Shown piece after piece: positions 36,868 through 44,793 of a stretch of 64,000 nt of DNA; the stretch's first letter is position 1; every line of letters begins with the position of its first letter. The DNA comes from Flavobacterium sp. (lineage in GTDB: Bacteria; Bacteroidota; Bacteroidia; Flavobacteriales; Flavobacteriaceae). A program made the position numbers and the translations under genes. Location: assembly GCF_024710485.1 (NCBI RefSeq), contig NZ_JANJUQ010000031.1:80816-144815 (forward strand), written 5' to 3'. A model generated the notes under the pieces. It did no database searches, was not told the DNA's origin, and was given only the letters and a program-made list of their open reading frames with translations.

Positions 36868-38229
36868 CTATTTAATCGAACTGATGATATCGTGTTTGGT
36901 AATAATATGGTGTTTTCCGTTGCCTAAATCAACCAATATCGCTTGGTTATCTTTATTGATTAACTTAGAAATTTCCTCTACCGGTGCGTTGGCATTCACA
37001 ATTGGGTACGGTTTACCCATAATTTCTTTGATCGGTTTGTCGGCTATGTTTTTGTCTTCGATATAGCTACGGAACAAATCGGTTTCGTCTATGCTGCCCA
37101 CAAAACCGGTGGTATCAATTACCGGGATTTGGGAGATGTTGTATTTTTTCAAGCGTTCGATAGCGTGTGACACTAATTCCTCTGTACGCACTATGACTAA
37201 TGGTTTGTCTTTGTGGTCTTTGATTACGTCTTCTGCTTTGGTGATTTCTTCTTCCAAGAAACCTCTTTCTCGCATCCAGTCGTCGTTGAACATTTTCCCC
37301 ACATAACGGCTTCCGCTATCGTGGAACAGCACTACTACAACATCATTCGGACCGAAATGCTCTTTTAATTGGTGTAAGCCTTTGACACAAGCACCTGCTG
37401 AGTTCCCCACAAAAATCCCTTCTTCCAAAGCAATTTTACGAGTGTACACGGCTGCATCTTTATCGGTTACTTTAGTAAACCCATCGATAACTGAGAAATC
37501 AACGTTTTTAGGTAAGATGTCTTCTCCGATACCTTCTGTGATATAAGAGTAGATTTCGTTTTCGTCGAATATACCGGTTTCGTGGTATTTTTTGAAAACA
37601 GAACCGTAGGTATCAATGCCCCAAACTTTAACATTAGGATTTTTCTCTTTTAAGTATTTTCCAATACCGGAAATGGTTCCGCCGGTTCCTACACCTACAA
37701 CAAAATGCGTTACTTTACCATCTGTTTGTTCCCAGATTTCGGGACCGGTTTGTTGGTAATGTGCTAGTGCGTTGCTTGGGTTATCGTATTGGTTTACGTA
37801 CCAAGAATTAGGAATTTCAGTGCTCAATCGTTTCGAAACCGAATAGTACGAACGCGGATCAGTTGGCTCTACATCGGTTGGACAAACGATTACTTTAGCG
37901 CCAACGGCACGAAGGATGTCCATTTTTTCTTTGGATTGTTTGTCGGTAATTACAAAAATACATTTGTACCCTTTTACAATAGCGGCTAAAGCTAAGCCCA
38001 TACCGGTATTTCCGGAAGTTCCTTCGATGATGGTTCCGCCCGGTTTTAGTCGACCGTCGGCTTCGGCATCTTCTACCATTTTAAGCGCCATGCGGTCTTT
38101 GGTAGAATTTCCGGGATTGAAGGTTTCTACTTTGGCCAAAACCAAAGCGTCGATGCCTTTTACCACTTTATTTAATTTTACTAAAGGCGTGTGACCAATA
38201 GTGCCTAGTATGTTTTCTGCGTAGTCCAT
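36868..38229 (-). CDS. Cystathionine beta-synthase (PLP enzyme with C-terminal CBS pair)
   Basis: 453 residues. The cysteine synthase/CBS fold starts HTPLVKLNKV; Lys44 in NSTKDR is the expected Schiff-base lysine, TSGNTG (75-80) is the substrate loop and GTGGTISG binds the PLP phosphate. From about residue 342 a tandem CBS-domain pair follows (QIPVIDTTGFVGSIDETDL), as in cystathionine beta-synthases rather than plain cysteine synthases. The reaction joins homocysteine and serine. The gene has a full-consensus promoter and a 35-nt leader containing a tandem octamer. Distinguishing it from a CBS-domain cysteine synthase would need assay data. Confidence 0.88.
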   Translation of the reverse strand: MDYAENILGTIGHTPLVKLNKVVKGIDALVLAKVETFNPGNSTKDRMALKMVEDAEADGRLKPGGTIIEGTSGNTGMGLALAAIVKGYKCIFVITDKQSKEKMDILRAVGAKVIVCPTDVEPTDPRSYYSVSKRLSTEIPNSWYVNQYDNPSNALAHYQQTGPEIWEQTDGKVTHFVVGVGTGGTISGIGKYLKEKNPNVKVWGIDTYGSVFKKYHETGIFDENEIYSYITEGIGEDILPKNVDFSVIDGFTKVTDKDAAVYTRKIALEEGIFVGNSAGACVKGLHQLKEHFGPNDVVVVLFHDSGSRYVGKMFNDDWMRERGFLEEEITKAEDVIKDHKDKPLVIVRTEELVSHAIERLKKYNISQIPVIDTTGFVGSIDETDLFRSYIEDKNIADKPIKEIMGKPYPIVNANAPVEEISKLINKDNQAILVDLGNGKHHIITKHDIISSIK

Positions 38230-38233
38230 TTTT

Positions 38234-38249
38234 GAGTAGCTGAGTAGCT
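38234..38249 (-). repeat. Tandem octamer in the cystathionine beta-synthase leader
   Basis: GAGTAGCT occurs twice without a gap (plus-strand reading), followed by GAGCT. It lies 4-20 nt upstream of the ATG, inside the predicted 5' leader. Confidence 0.6.
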
Positions 38250-38268
38250 GAGCTTTTAATTTAGGTTA

Positions 38269-38298
38269 CAAAGATATTGATAAAAAGAAGGTTTGCAA
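38269..38298 (-). promoter_or_regulatory. Promoter of the cystathionine beta-synthase gene
   Basis: On the minus strand TTG (38298-38296), 19 nt, then TATCTTTG (38276-38269). Both elements match consensus; leader about 35 nt. Confidence 0.75.
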
Positions 38299-38327
38299 GT
38301 TTGAAGAACGTTAATTCAAATATGTTT

Positions 38328-38408
38328 GCGTGCGGGATGGGAACGGCATCCTTTTGTTGCGTTGCCCAACGAAACAAAAGATACAGTGGACAGCGCGGTA
38401 ACACGCCC
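38328..38408 (-). repeat. Dispersed intergenic element, copy C
   Basis: Read on the minus strand it begins GGGCGTG, continues GCGCTGTCC, then a 14-bp hairpin with one mismatch and a 2-nt loop (38351-38364 and 38367-38380), and ends GTTCCCATCCCGCACGC. Head and tail match copies A and B while the internal hairpin differs. It starts 8 nt after the porin stop, in sense. Confidence 0.7.
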
Positions 38409-38416
38409 AAAAGAAA

Positions 38417-40384
38417 TTACTGGAAGAAGTTCCACACTAACCCGAAGCGAATCATAAAATCGCGGTACGGATAGTTGGGTGCAGTGTAAAAAGTATTGCC
38501 CGTCATGCGAGAGTTCAAATGCTCTACTTTAAAGAAAATGCGCGTTTGACGGATTCGGGCGTTCACGAAGAAATCGACCATTGGAAACGCCCCTATTTCT
38601 CGGGTGTTTTGCACGAAGGCTTCGGCCAGGACCGGATTGTAATCGTTGGCGAAATATTTGGTGAAGTAATTGAAAGTAAAACCGGATTGTAGGAACAGCG
38701 CTTTTTTAAAAAAATAATCGGTGTAATACAAAGAGTTTCGGGTTACGATTTGCGGCACATTGAGCACGTCGTCTTCTTGGTCTACTTGTTGGTATAAAAC
38801 AGTGTTATCGAGCGCCAATTTCCACCATTTGAATTCGCGGCTGACTTTAACCGACAAATAGTTGATGGTTTTATTGTATTGTTTTGGGGTAACGATTTGC
38901 TGTTGCGGATTGGTAGCATCATTGCTGAAGAACAAGTAATCGTTGAGTGAACTTATTTGCATGGAGGCGTCGAACCATTGGGTTTTGGCCATTACTTCCA
39001 GATTATTGATTTTTTCGTTTTTGAAATCATTGTACCAATTGTAGCCGATGAAACTGCTTTGGTGGAGGTTGTAAAGATGATCGGGGATTTTGTTGAGCAT
39101 TTGGTATTGGAACTGCAGCTCGTTCTTGGCATTGAGTTGGTATTTGAGTTGGGCGTTAAAGTTTGTCAGTGATTGGTTAGAAATAGAATTAGAATAGGTA
39201 AACACTCCGTTCCATTTATTCTTGCGGTATTCGTATTGACCACCGACAGTGTTGATGGCATCACTTAAAGAACCGGGAACGATCCCGGAATCCAAAATCA
39301 GGACTTTATCGTAAAAGTAGTTGAATCGGTAATCTTCGGCGAAGAATTGGAATTTACCCAATAAGGCATTTTCATAAATAGCGCCGACTTTGTTGTGCAT
39401 ACGGTTATAGCGACTTTGATCATTGATACCGCCCGGGACGTAGGCATCTCCAAAACGCAAAACTTGGGTGTTACCCACAGCAGAGGTCAAGGTTTGCTGA
39501 TTGTATTCGAAAAACTTGTGTTCGTAAGTGAATTGGTGTGAGAGGTACAAGTTGTTATTGCCTTTTTTGGGATTGATTCGGAAATTATGGTCGAAGAAGT
39601 ATCTTTTACCTTTCATGAACGATTTGGCGTCTCTTAAATACACTTCTAACCTAGCTCGGTTTTGGAATGCAGGATCTTCACTTTCGAAATCTTCTAAGGT
39701 AGTAATCCCGCCGTTTTCTCCATTCAAGAAATCTTGACCGGTAAAATGGAGATTGAGGTAATATCTTTTGTTGAGTGTGTTGTAGCTGGTGGTGAAGCGG
39801 AAATTTCCGGTGCTTGACAATTGGTTAATGTATCTTCCTATGGAACGCAAACCCCTAAAGGCAACCGATATATTGAAGCGTTCGGAAGTATTTACCGCGA
39901 TAAGTGCATCCACTGATTGGCCTTGTTCCATAACGGTTTTAAAATACAACTCGGTTACCGGTGTGGCCACAGAGTAATACTTAATATCGTCTATTTGGAG
40001 GTAATTGAAATGTTTTCCGGAATGTCCTAACTCGGGATAAGCGGCAAACTTTTTTAAACCATAGTCTAAAACAGTATAGGTCTGACCTTCGTTAGCAAAC
40101 GGCAACAAACCGAAAATGTCTTTGCGCAAGTAATTGTACTCGTATTCTTTTTTTATAGTAAGTGATGTATCGACGTAAGTGGTGTCTTTTTGAAGGTTAA
40201 TGATTCTGTATGAATCGTATGGTGCCGTTTTAACCTCTTTAGTTACTGTGGTATCTTTAACGGAATTATTCCTTTGAGATGTATTAGATTTCTGATTCAG
40301 ACTACCGGATTTAGTTCCTCTGGTTCTCTGAGAGGAAACAGACTGAAATGAAAGAATTAAAACTATAAATAACAGATAGCGCAT
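38417..40384 (-). CDS. Putative porin (outer-membrane beta-barrel)
   Basis: 655 residues from the ATG at 40384; a longer frame (40435) adds residues that run through the -7 boxes and precede a signal peptide (MRYLLFIVLILSFQSVSSQ), so it is rejected. After a Ser/Thr/Asn-rich linker, the protein is a series of alternating amphipathic strands ending in RFGLVWNFFQ, with aromatic residues at the C-terminus as in outer-membrane barrels. It looks like the Bacteroidetes putative porin family. Two exact -7-like boxes lie upstream (TATTTTTG at 40409-40402; TAGTTTTG at 40419-40412). Substrate unknown. It is separated from the protease gene by a terminator. Confidence 0.8.
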   Translation of the reverse strand: MRYLLFIVLILSFQSVSSQRTRGTKSGSLNQKSNTSQRNNSVKDTTVTKEVKTAPYDSYRIINLQKDTTYVDTSLTIKKEYEYNYLRKDIFGLLPFANEGQTYTVLDYGLKKFAAYPELGHSGKHFNYLQIDDIKYYSVATPVTELYFKTVMEQGQSVDALIAVNTSERFNISVAFRGLRSIGRYINQLSSTGNFRFTTSYNTLNKRYYLNLHFTGQDFLNGENGGITTLEDFESEDPAFQNRARLEVYLRDAKSFMKGKRYFFDHNFRINPKKGNNNLYLSHQFTYEHKFFEYNQQTLTSAVGNTQVLRFGDAYVPGGINDQSRYNRMHNKVGAIYENALLGKFQFFAEDYRFNYFYDKVLILDSGIVPGSLSDAINTVGGQYEYRKNKWNGVFTYSNSISNQSLTNFNAQLKYQLNAKNELQFQYQMLNKIPDHLYNLHQSSFIGYNWYNDFKNEKINNLEVMAKTQWFDASMQISSLNDYLFFSNDATNPQQQIVTPKQYNKTINYLSVKVSREFKWWKLALDNTVLYQQVDQEDDVLNVPQIVTRNSLYYTDYFFKKALFLQSGFTFNYFTKYFANDYNPVLAEAFVQNTREIGAFPMVDFFVNARIRQTRIFFKVEHLNSRMTGNTFYTAPNYPYRDFMIRFGLVWNFFQ

Positions 40385-40435
40385 TGGACTGATTTTCGGA
40401 ACAAAAATACACAAAACTATTGGTAATAAAATCAT

Positions 40436-40460
40436 AAAAAAACCACCCGAAGGTGGTTTT
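40436..40460 (-). terminator. Terminator of the S8 protease gene
   Basis: AAAACCACC and GGTGGTTTT around a 4-nt CGAA loop, followed on the minus strand by seven Ts. It lies 20 nt past the stop. Confidence 0.85.
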
Positions 40461-40479
40461 CAAATATTCTTTTTAAACT

Positions 40480-42369
40480 TTAGTTTTTGACGAATTTTTT
40501 TGTCAAAGTTGCATTGTCGGTATTGAAGGTTACGAAATAAATCCCGGATGACAAACCGGAAACATCAATTTGGTTAGACGACAAATTTGATTCCTTGGTC
40601 AGTATTTTTTTTCCTGAGACATCATAAACAACAATATCTTTTAAAACAATTTCCTCCGAAAAAGAATAGTTCAATAATTGATTTGTAGGATTTGGATAGA
40701 TGCTAATTGCACTAAGCTGAACTTCATTGGTATTTAAACTTGATAAGTTATCACCGCTGATAATTAAACTAAACCTTTGTCCAGAGGCTGGCAAGTTACC
40801 TTTATGAGATACTGTTATTGTATACGTTCCTGAAACATTCTCCAAATCAACTCTCTCAAAAATATCAACATTATTTGTTCCCAATCTGGTAGCAGCATTG
40901 TAAGGGAAATTCTTATCTAAACTCCAAGGAAAAAACACTTCTTGATTTTTAGTAACTTTCAAATCTAAATCATTAACCAAATATGTGGAATTTGGATCAA
41001 CAACCCCTGAATTGAAATTTGCGGGAGCAGGATCTGTCCAACAAATAGAAACTTTTACATTGGAAGGATTGTCAACATTGAATGTTCTCGTATAGGTAGT
41101 ATTATTACTCAATAACAATTCATCAATAACAGCTGTTCCGGTATTTTTTGCTGTTATAAGATTGGCCGCCGCAGCACTATCTACTAAACCCCAACCAAAT
41201 TCATAATCAGGACCATTAAACAAACCGGCTTCTTTTGCTGTATGCATTACAAGTCCTTTGAGAGTGGAAGCTCTCATGAAATTAGAATTCAAATTATTAT
41301 AATGTTGTTGAAGCAACAAACAACTACCGGCAACAGCCGGAGAAGCCATTGACGTTCCTTGGTAGGTATCATAAGAAGTGTCTGAAGTAGCTACACTGGA
41401 AAAAACAGCAACTCCTTTGGCTACAACCTCAGGTTTAATTCTACCGTCATCAGTTGGACCCCAACTGCTGAAACTAGACATCTGCACACTACCGGGATCG
41501 ATATAACTTAACACAGAAGAAACAGCACCAACCGTTAGACTATTTTTGGCATTGTTTTGACCTCTAATTAAATCATAGCCAAACTTTAACTGATTTTGAT
41601 TAGAAAGAATCGTTGAGGCATTACTATTTCTATCATTTCCTGCAGAAACAACCGGAAGGTAATATGGAGCTGCAAAAGTAATATTGTCCATTTGTTGAGC
41701 TCTTGAATCATAAGCTCCAAAAACCCAAGTATTTAAAGTAGAACCTTGCCAATAGGAATGATTGGACACTAACAGTCCGCCTGCTGCTTCAAAAGACATC
41801 TCAGCATAATCATTATTCCAATCAAAAGATTTACCATTTGCTTGAAAAGCTATACCTCTGGCATTGGTATTAATGCCTCCTGCTAAAATAGTACCTATTA
41901 CATGGGTTCCATGGTTAGAATAATCCGTAAAATCAAAAATGGAAACTCTGGAATTATTAAATTCAACATGAGATTCCTTTGCTGGACCACTGTCCCACAC
42001 ACCAACTTCCATTCCTTGACCCTGAAGATTCAATCCTAAAACACCGCCGCTGTAGAGCTGATTAGCTGTTATGGTAATTGATGAACTACGATTGGTAGTT
42101 TCTGCGTAGGAAACATTACCATTCTCATCCACATCATAAATTTCTTTTTCAACTCCGTCAACGATAATTTTTTTGGAAACAAAATTTGATTGTAAATACT
42201 TATCAATTCTCGCTTGTCGCAGCTTATACTCTGATTGAAATATATTGCCCAACTCATTAAGCTTTACTACATCAGTGGCCTGAATGATTTTTTCTTTTTC
42301 TTTACTATTTTGACTGTAAATAGAAGTAGTTAATAATAAGGATAAAATTAAAGTAAATGAAATTTTCAT
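40480..42369 (-). CDS. Secreted subtilisin-like (S8) protease with T9SS type A sorting domain
   Basis: 629 residues. The signal peptide ends at Ser19/Gln20. The catalytic triad is Asp126 (GVWDSG), His153 (NHGTHVIGT) and Ser340 (GTSMASPAVAG), with the oxyanion Asn in SAGND (245). A beta-sandwich pro-protein convertase-like region (about 410-545) follows. The last 75 residues (ISIYPNPTNQLLNY ... GLSSGIYFVTF ... KKFVKN) form a type A T9SS signal, so the protease is exported to the cell surface or medium. It sits downstream of a SusC/SusD pair, separated by a terminator, and may supply peptides for that transporter. Confidence 0.93.
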   Translation of the reverse strand: MKISFTLILSLLLTTSIYSQNSKEKEKIIQATDVVKLNELGNIFQSEYKLRQARIDKYLQSNFVSKKIIVDGVEKEIYDVDENGNVSYAETTNRSSSITITANQLYSGGVLGLNLQGQGMEVGVWDSGPAKESHVEFNNSRVSIFDFTDYSNHGTHVIGTILAGGINTNARGIAFQANGKSFDWNNDYAEMSFEAAGGLLVSNHSYWQGSTLNTWVFGAYDSRAQQMDNITFAAPYYLPVVSAGNDRNSNASTILSNQNQLKFGYDLIRGQNNAKNSLTVGAVSSVLSYIDPGSVQMSSFSSWGPTDDGRIKPEVVAKGVAVFSSVATSDTSYDTYQGTSMASPAVAGSCLLLQQHYNNLNSNFMRASTLKGLVMHTAKEAGLFNGPDYEFGWGLVDSAAAANLITAKNTGTAVIDELLLSNNTTYTRTFNVDNPSNVKVSICWTDPAPANFNSGVVDPNSTYLVNDLDLKVTKNQEVFFPWSLDKNFPYNAATRLGTNNVDIFERVDLENVSGTYTITVSHKGNLPASGQRFSLIISGDNLSSLNTNEVQLSAISIYPNPTNQLLNYSFSEEIVLKDIVVYDVSGKKILTKESNLSSNQIDVSGLSSGIYFVTFNTDNATLTKKFVKN

Positions 42370-42475
42370 GAAGTATAATAAGCTAAAAGTTTAATTCTGC
42401 ACTAAAATTAAGCAAAAATTACAGAAACAGAATTTTATTGTGAAAAAATTAATACTAACGAACTAATTAATATAT

Positions 42476-42510
42476 AAAAAAAAATGCCCCTTATAAATAA
42501 GAGGCATTTT
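42476..42510 (-). terminator. Terminator after the SusCD-linked lipoprotein
   Basis: AAAATGCCCCTTA pairs with TAAGAGGCATTTT (one mismatch) around a 4-nt loop; the A run before it supplies the U tract on the minus strand. Confidence 0.8.
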
Positions 42511-42526
42511 AAGATTTATAATCAAA

Positions 42527-43291
42527 TTAATTGATAGTAAATGTATATGGTGGTGTTTGGAAACCAAAATCACCTCCACCTGTTGCTAAAACAGAACCGT
42601 CTGAATCCAAACTTAAAGTAAACGTACCGTTACCTGGGAAAGACATACCGTCTCCGTAGCTATCAGTCATTACAAAAGTGTAAGTACCAGGCTGCAAACA
42701 AAACTGCTGAGCATGAGTAGCTTGTCCATCAGAGTAAGCACCCGCATTAGCAGAGGCAACTACACCTGAATCATTGGAAAGGGTCCAACCAATCTCACTA
42801 CCGTAACCATCAAAATTGATGTTTAAGTTAACTCTAGTACCTTCACAAGCTCTTTGTATAGAAACAATATGGTTACTTCTGTTAGGCAAAGAATACAACT
42901 CAGAATCGAAAACTAAAACCAAGCTTACAGAACCTAGAGCAGGCAAACTTGCAAAATCAGCTGAATTAATTTTTACTCTTGCGGTTGTACTACCTGCAGG
43001 AATAACAGCTGTAGAATAATCAATTGAGTATTGACTAGGTAAAGCAGTTGAAAATGAACTAACTTGAATGTCAACTGGTCTATCCACATTAGAAATTGTT
43101 GTAGAGCTAACTAACACTTCAATAAATGAAGGTGTTGTAGGGCCAACCTCTAAAACAGAAGTACTATTATTGAACAATAATGCCTCTTGAGGACCTGAAA
43201 AAGACTTGTAGTTTTCGTCATCTCCACTACAACTAGTAATAAGTGAAAAGACAACTAAAAAACTAAATGCTGATAAAATTAATTTTTTCAT
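42527..43291 (-). CDS. SusCD-linked surface lipoprotein of unknown function
   Basis: 254 residues. Lipoprotein signal with Cys21 (FSLITSC|SGDDE); the acidic SGDDE after the Cys resembles the lipoprotein export signal that sends flavobacterial lipoproteins to the cell surface. The first half (about 35-145) is a beta-sandwich like the N-terminal domains of SusE/SusF-type or DUF4843-like proteins. The second half (150-250) has DSYGDGMSFPGNGTFTLSLD and paired cysteines, resembling a small carbohydrate- or calcium-binding beta domain. It starts 12 nt after susD, so it is the third gene of that operon. No enzymatic motif. Confidence 0.75.
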   Translation of the reverse strand: MKKLILSAFSFLVVFSLITSCSGDDENYKSFSGPQEALLFNNSTSVLEVGPTTPSFIEVLVSSTTISNVDRPVDIQVSSFSTALPSQYSIDYSTAVIPAGSTTARVKINSADFASLPALGSVSLVLVFDSELYSLPNRSNHIVSIQRACEGTRVNLNINFDGYGSEIGWTLSNDSGVVASANAGAYSDGQATHAQQFCLQPGTYTFVMTDSYGDGMSFPGNGTFTLSLDSDGSVLATGGGDFGFQTPPYTFTIN

Positions 43292-43303
43292 ATTTTATTT
43301 TTT

Positions 43304-44782
43304 TTAATAACCTGGATTTTGTTGAATAGTAACGTTACCTGCTACTTCTGCCTGTGGTACTGGCATAGTAAAGCGGTGATCAGTAAGAGGCAAAGTTAAT
43401 GGAACATTCTGCAATGCATCGTCAGTAATGTTTCTGTCAATACCTTGAACACCAGCTAAAGCAGCTAATCTTTTGATATCGATGTAACGGTGACCTTCAA
43501 AAGCCAATTCCTTTCTTCTCTCTAATAAAATATCAGCCCAAGCAGCTTGTGCAGTAGTATATGCAGGAGTAGTTTGACCTGTACCTCTAGCTTGTCTGAT
43601 AGATTGTACTCTTGCAGCTGCAGCAGCTAAATTTTGAGTAGACCCACCAACTTCACACTCAGCAATAATCAAAACCATCTCTGATGATCTGTACATCTTT
43701 AAATCATTTCTCAATGGTTGAGCAGACTTACCAGGATATTTATCGATAGCTATGATATCAGTTTCGATATAATTAATATCATTTAAGTACGAAGAATTAA
43801 TCGAAGATGAAGGATCAACCCATGAAGCTAATCTAATATCATTTGGATGTTGAGCGTATAAATTGTACAAGTTTCTTCCCATATCATGGAAAGCACCTCC
43901 TGAAGCAGTAGTGGTATTAAAATACCAAGTACCCGCAATGTTAGACCATGTTCCTCCTGAAGGACGTGAAGCTGCGAAAATAATTTCACCTTGACCAGAG
44001 TCTCTCCACATTGCACTATACTGAGTAGGGTTTGTAGTAAGTGGTCTGGCAGCTAAAGCAAGAGTAGCATAATTTTTTGCTAAATCGTAATTTTTACGGT
44101 AAAGATACATTCTTGCTCTAATAGCATTAACAAGGTTTCTAGTTACAAATTTATAATCCGTAGCAGCTGATAAATTATTCTCAGCAAACAAAAGGTCTTC
44201 TTCAATAAAGTTATAAATAACACTATTAGGAACTCTTAATCTTGGCTCAACCACTAAAGGATCATACACTTGATCAGACAATATAACACCAAGGGCATTT
44301 GGATCTGACATGTCGGTTGAATAGTAAGCCAACAACTGAAGATAAGCATGAGCTCTTAAAGTTCTTGCCTCGGCAAGGATAGCATTCTTTTGAGCTGTTT
44401 CAGCAGCATTAGCTGGAGTAACTAAATCAGAAAACTCAATTAATCTGTTTACTCTGTTGATTAGAGTATAGTGAGTACTCCACAAACTTGCAGCAAATCC
44501 GGTAGTAGGATTTAATTGAAATCTGTGCTCTTCCAAATTTTGACCACCATTATCAGGGCCAATTCCAACCTCGTCTGTGAATACAGAAGTAAAAGCAATT
44601 TCTGTTGAATTGTTTACTCTGGAATAGATATCTCCATTCAAGTAACTTCTTAGATTGGCAACAGTTTTAAATGCTCCTTCAGGATATAATTCACCTTCCT
44701 GAACTATATCCAACGCATCATTACAAGAAGTTGTAAGTGCGGCTGAAAATGCAATAAATAAAAGGTATTTAATTTTTTTCAT
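43304..44782 (-). CDS. SusD/RagB family outer-membrane lipoprotein
   Basis: 492 residues. Lipoprotein signal with Cys20 (AALTTSC|NDALD). Helical TPR-like blocks such as AILAEARTLRAHAYLQLLAY (the RAxxYF-like core of the family) and the C-terminal LLERRKELAFEGHRYIDIKR are classic RagB/SusD features. The protein caps the SusC pore and binds the nutrient at the surface. It follows susC by 11 nt. No glycoside hydrolase lies nearby, so a peptide substrate is more plausible than a glycan, but this is inference from the downstream protease. Confidence 0.95.
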   Translation of the reverse strand: MKKIKYLLFIAFSAALTTSCNDALDIVQEGELYPEGAFKTVANLRSYLNGDIYSRVNNSTEIAFTSVFTDEVGIGPDNGGQNLEEHRFQLNPTTGFAASLWSTHYTLINRVNRLIEFSDLVTPANAAETAQKNAILAEARTLRAHAYLQLLAYYSTDMSDPNALGVILSDQVYDPLVVEPRLRVPNSVIYNFIEEDLLFAENNLSAATDYKFVTRNLVNAIRARMYLYRKNYDLAKNYATLALAARPLTTNPTQYSAMWRDSGQGEIIFAASRPSGGTWSNIAGTWYFNTTTASGGAFHDMGRNLYNLYAQHPNDIRLASWVDPSSSINSSYLNDINYIETDIIAIDKYPGKSAQPLRNDLKMYRSSEMVLIIAECEVGGSTQNLAAAAARVQSIRQARGTGQTTPAYTTAQAAWADILLERRKELAFEGHRYIDIKRLAALAGVQGIDRNITDDALQNVPLTLPLTDHRFTMPVPQAEVAGNVTIQQNPGY

Positions 44783-44793
44783 AATTATTTTTT

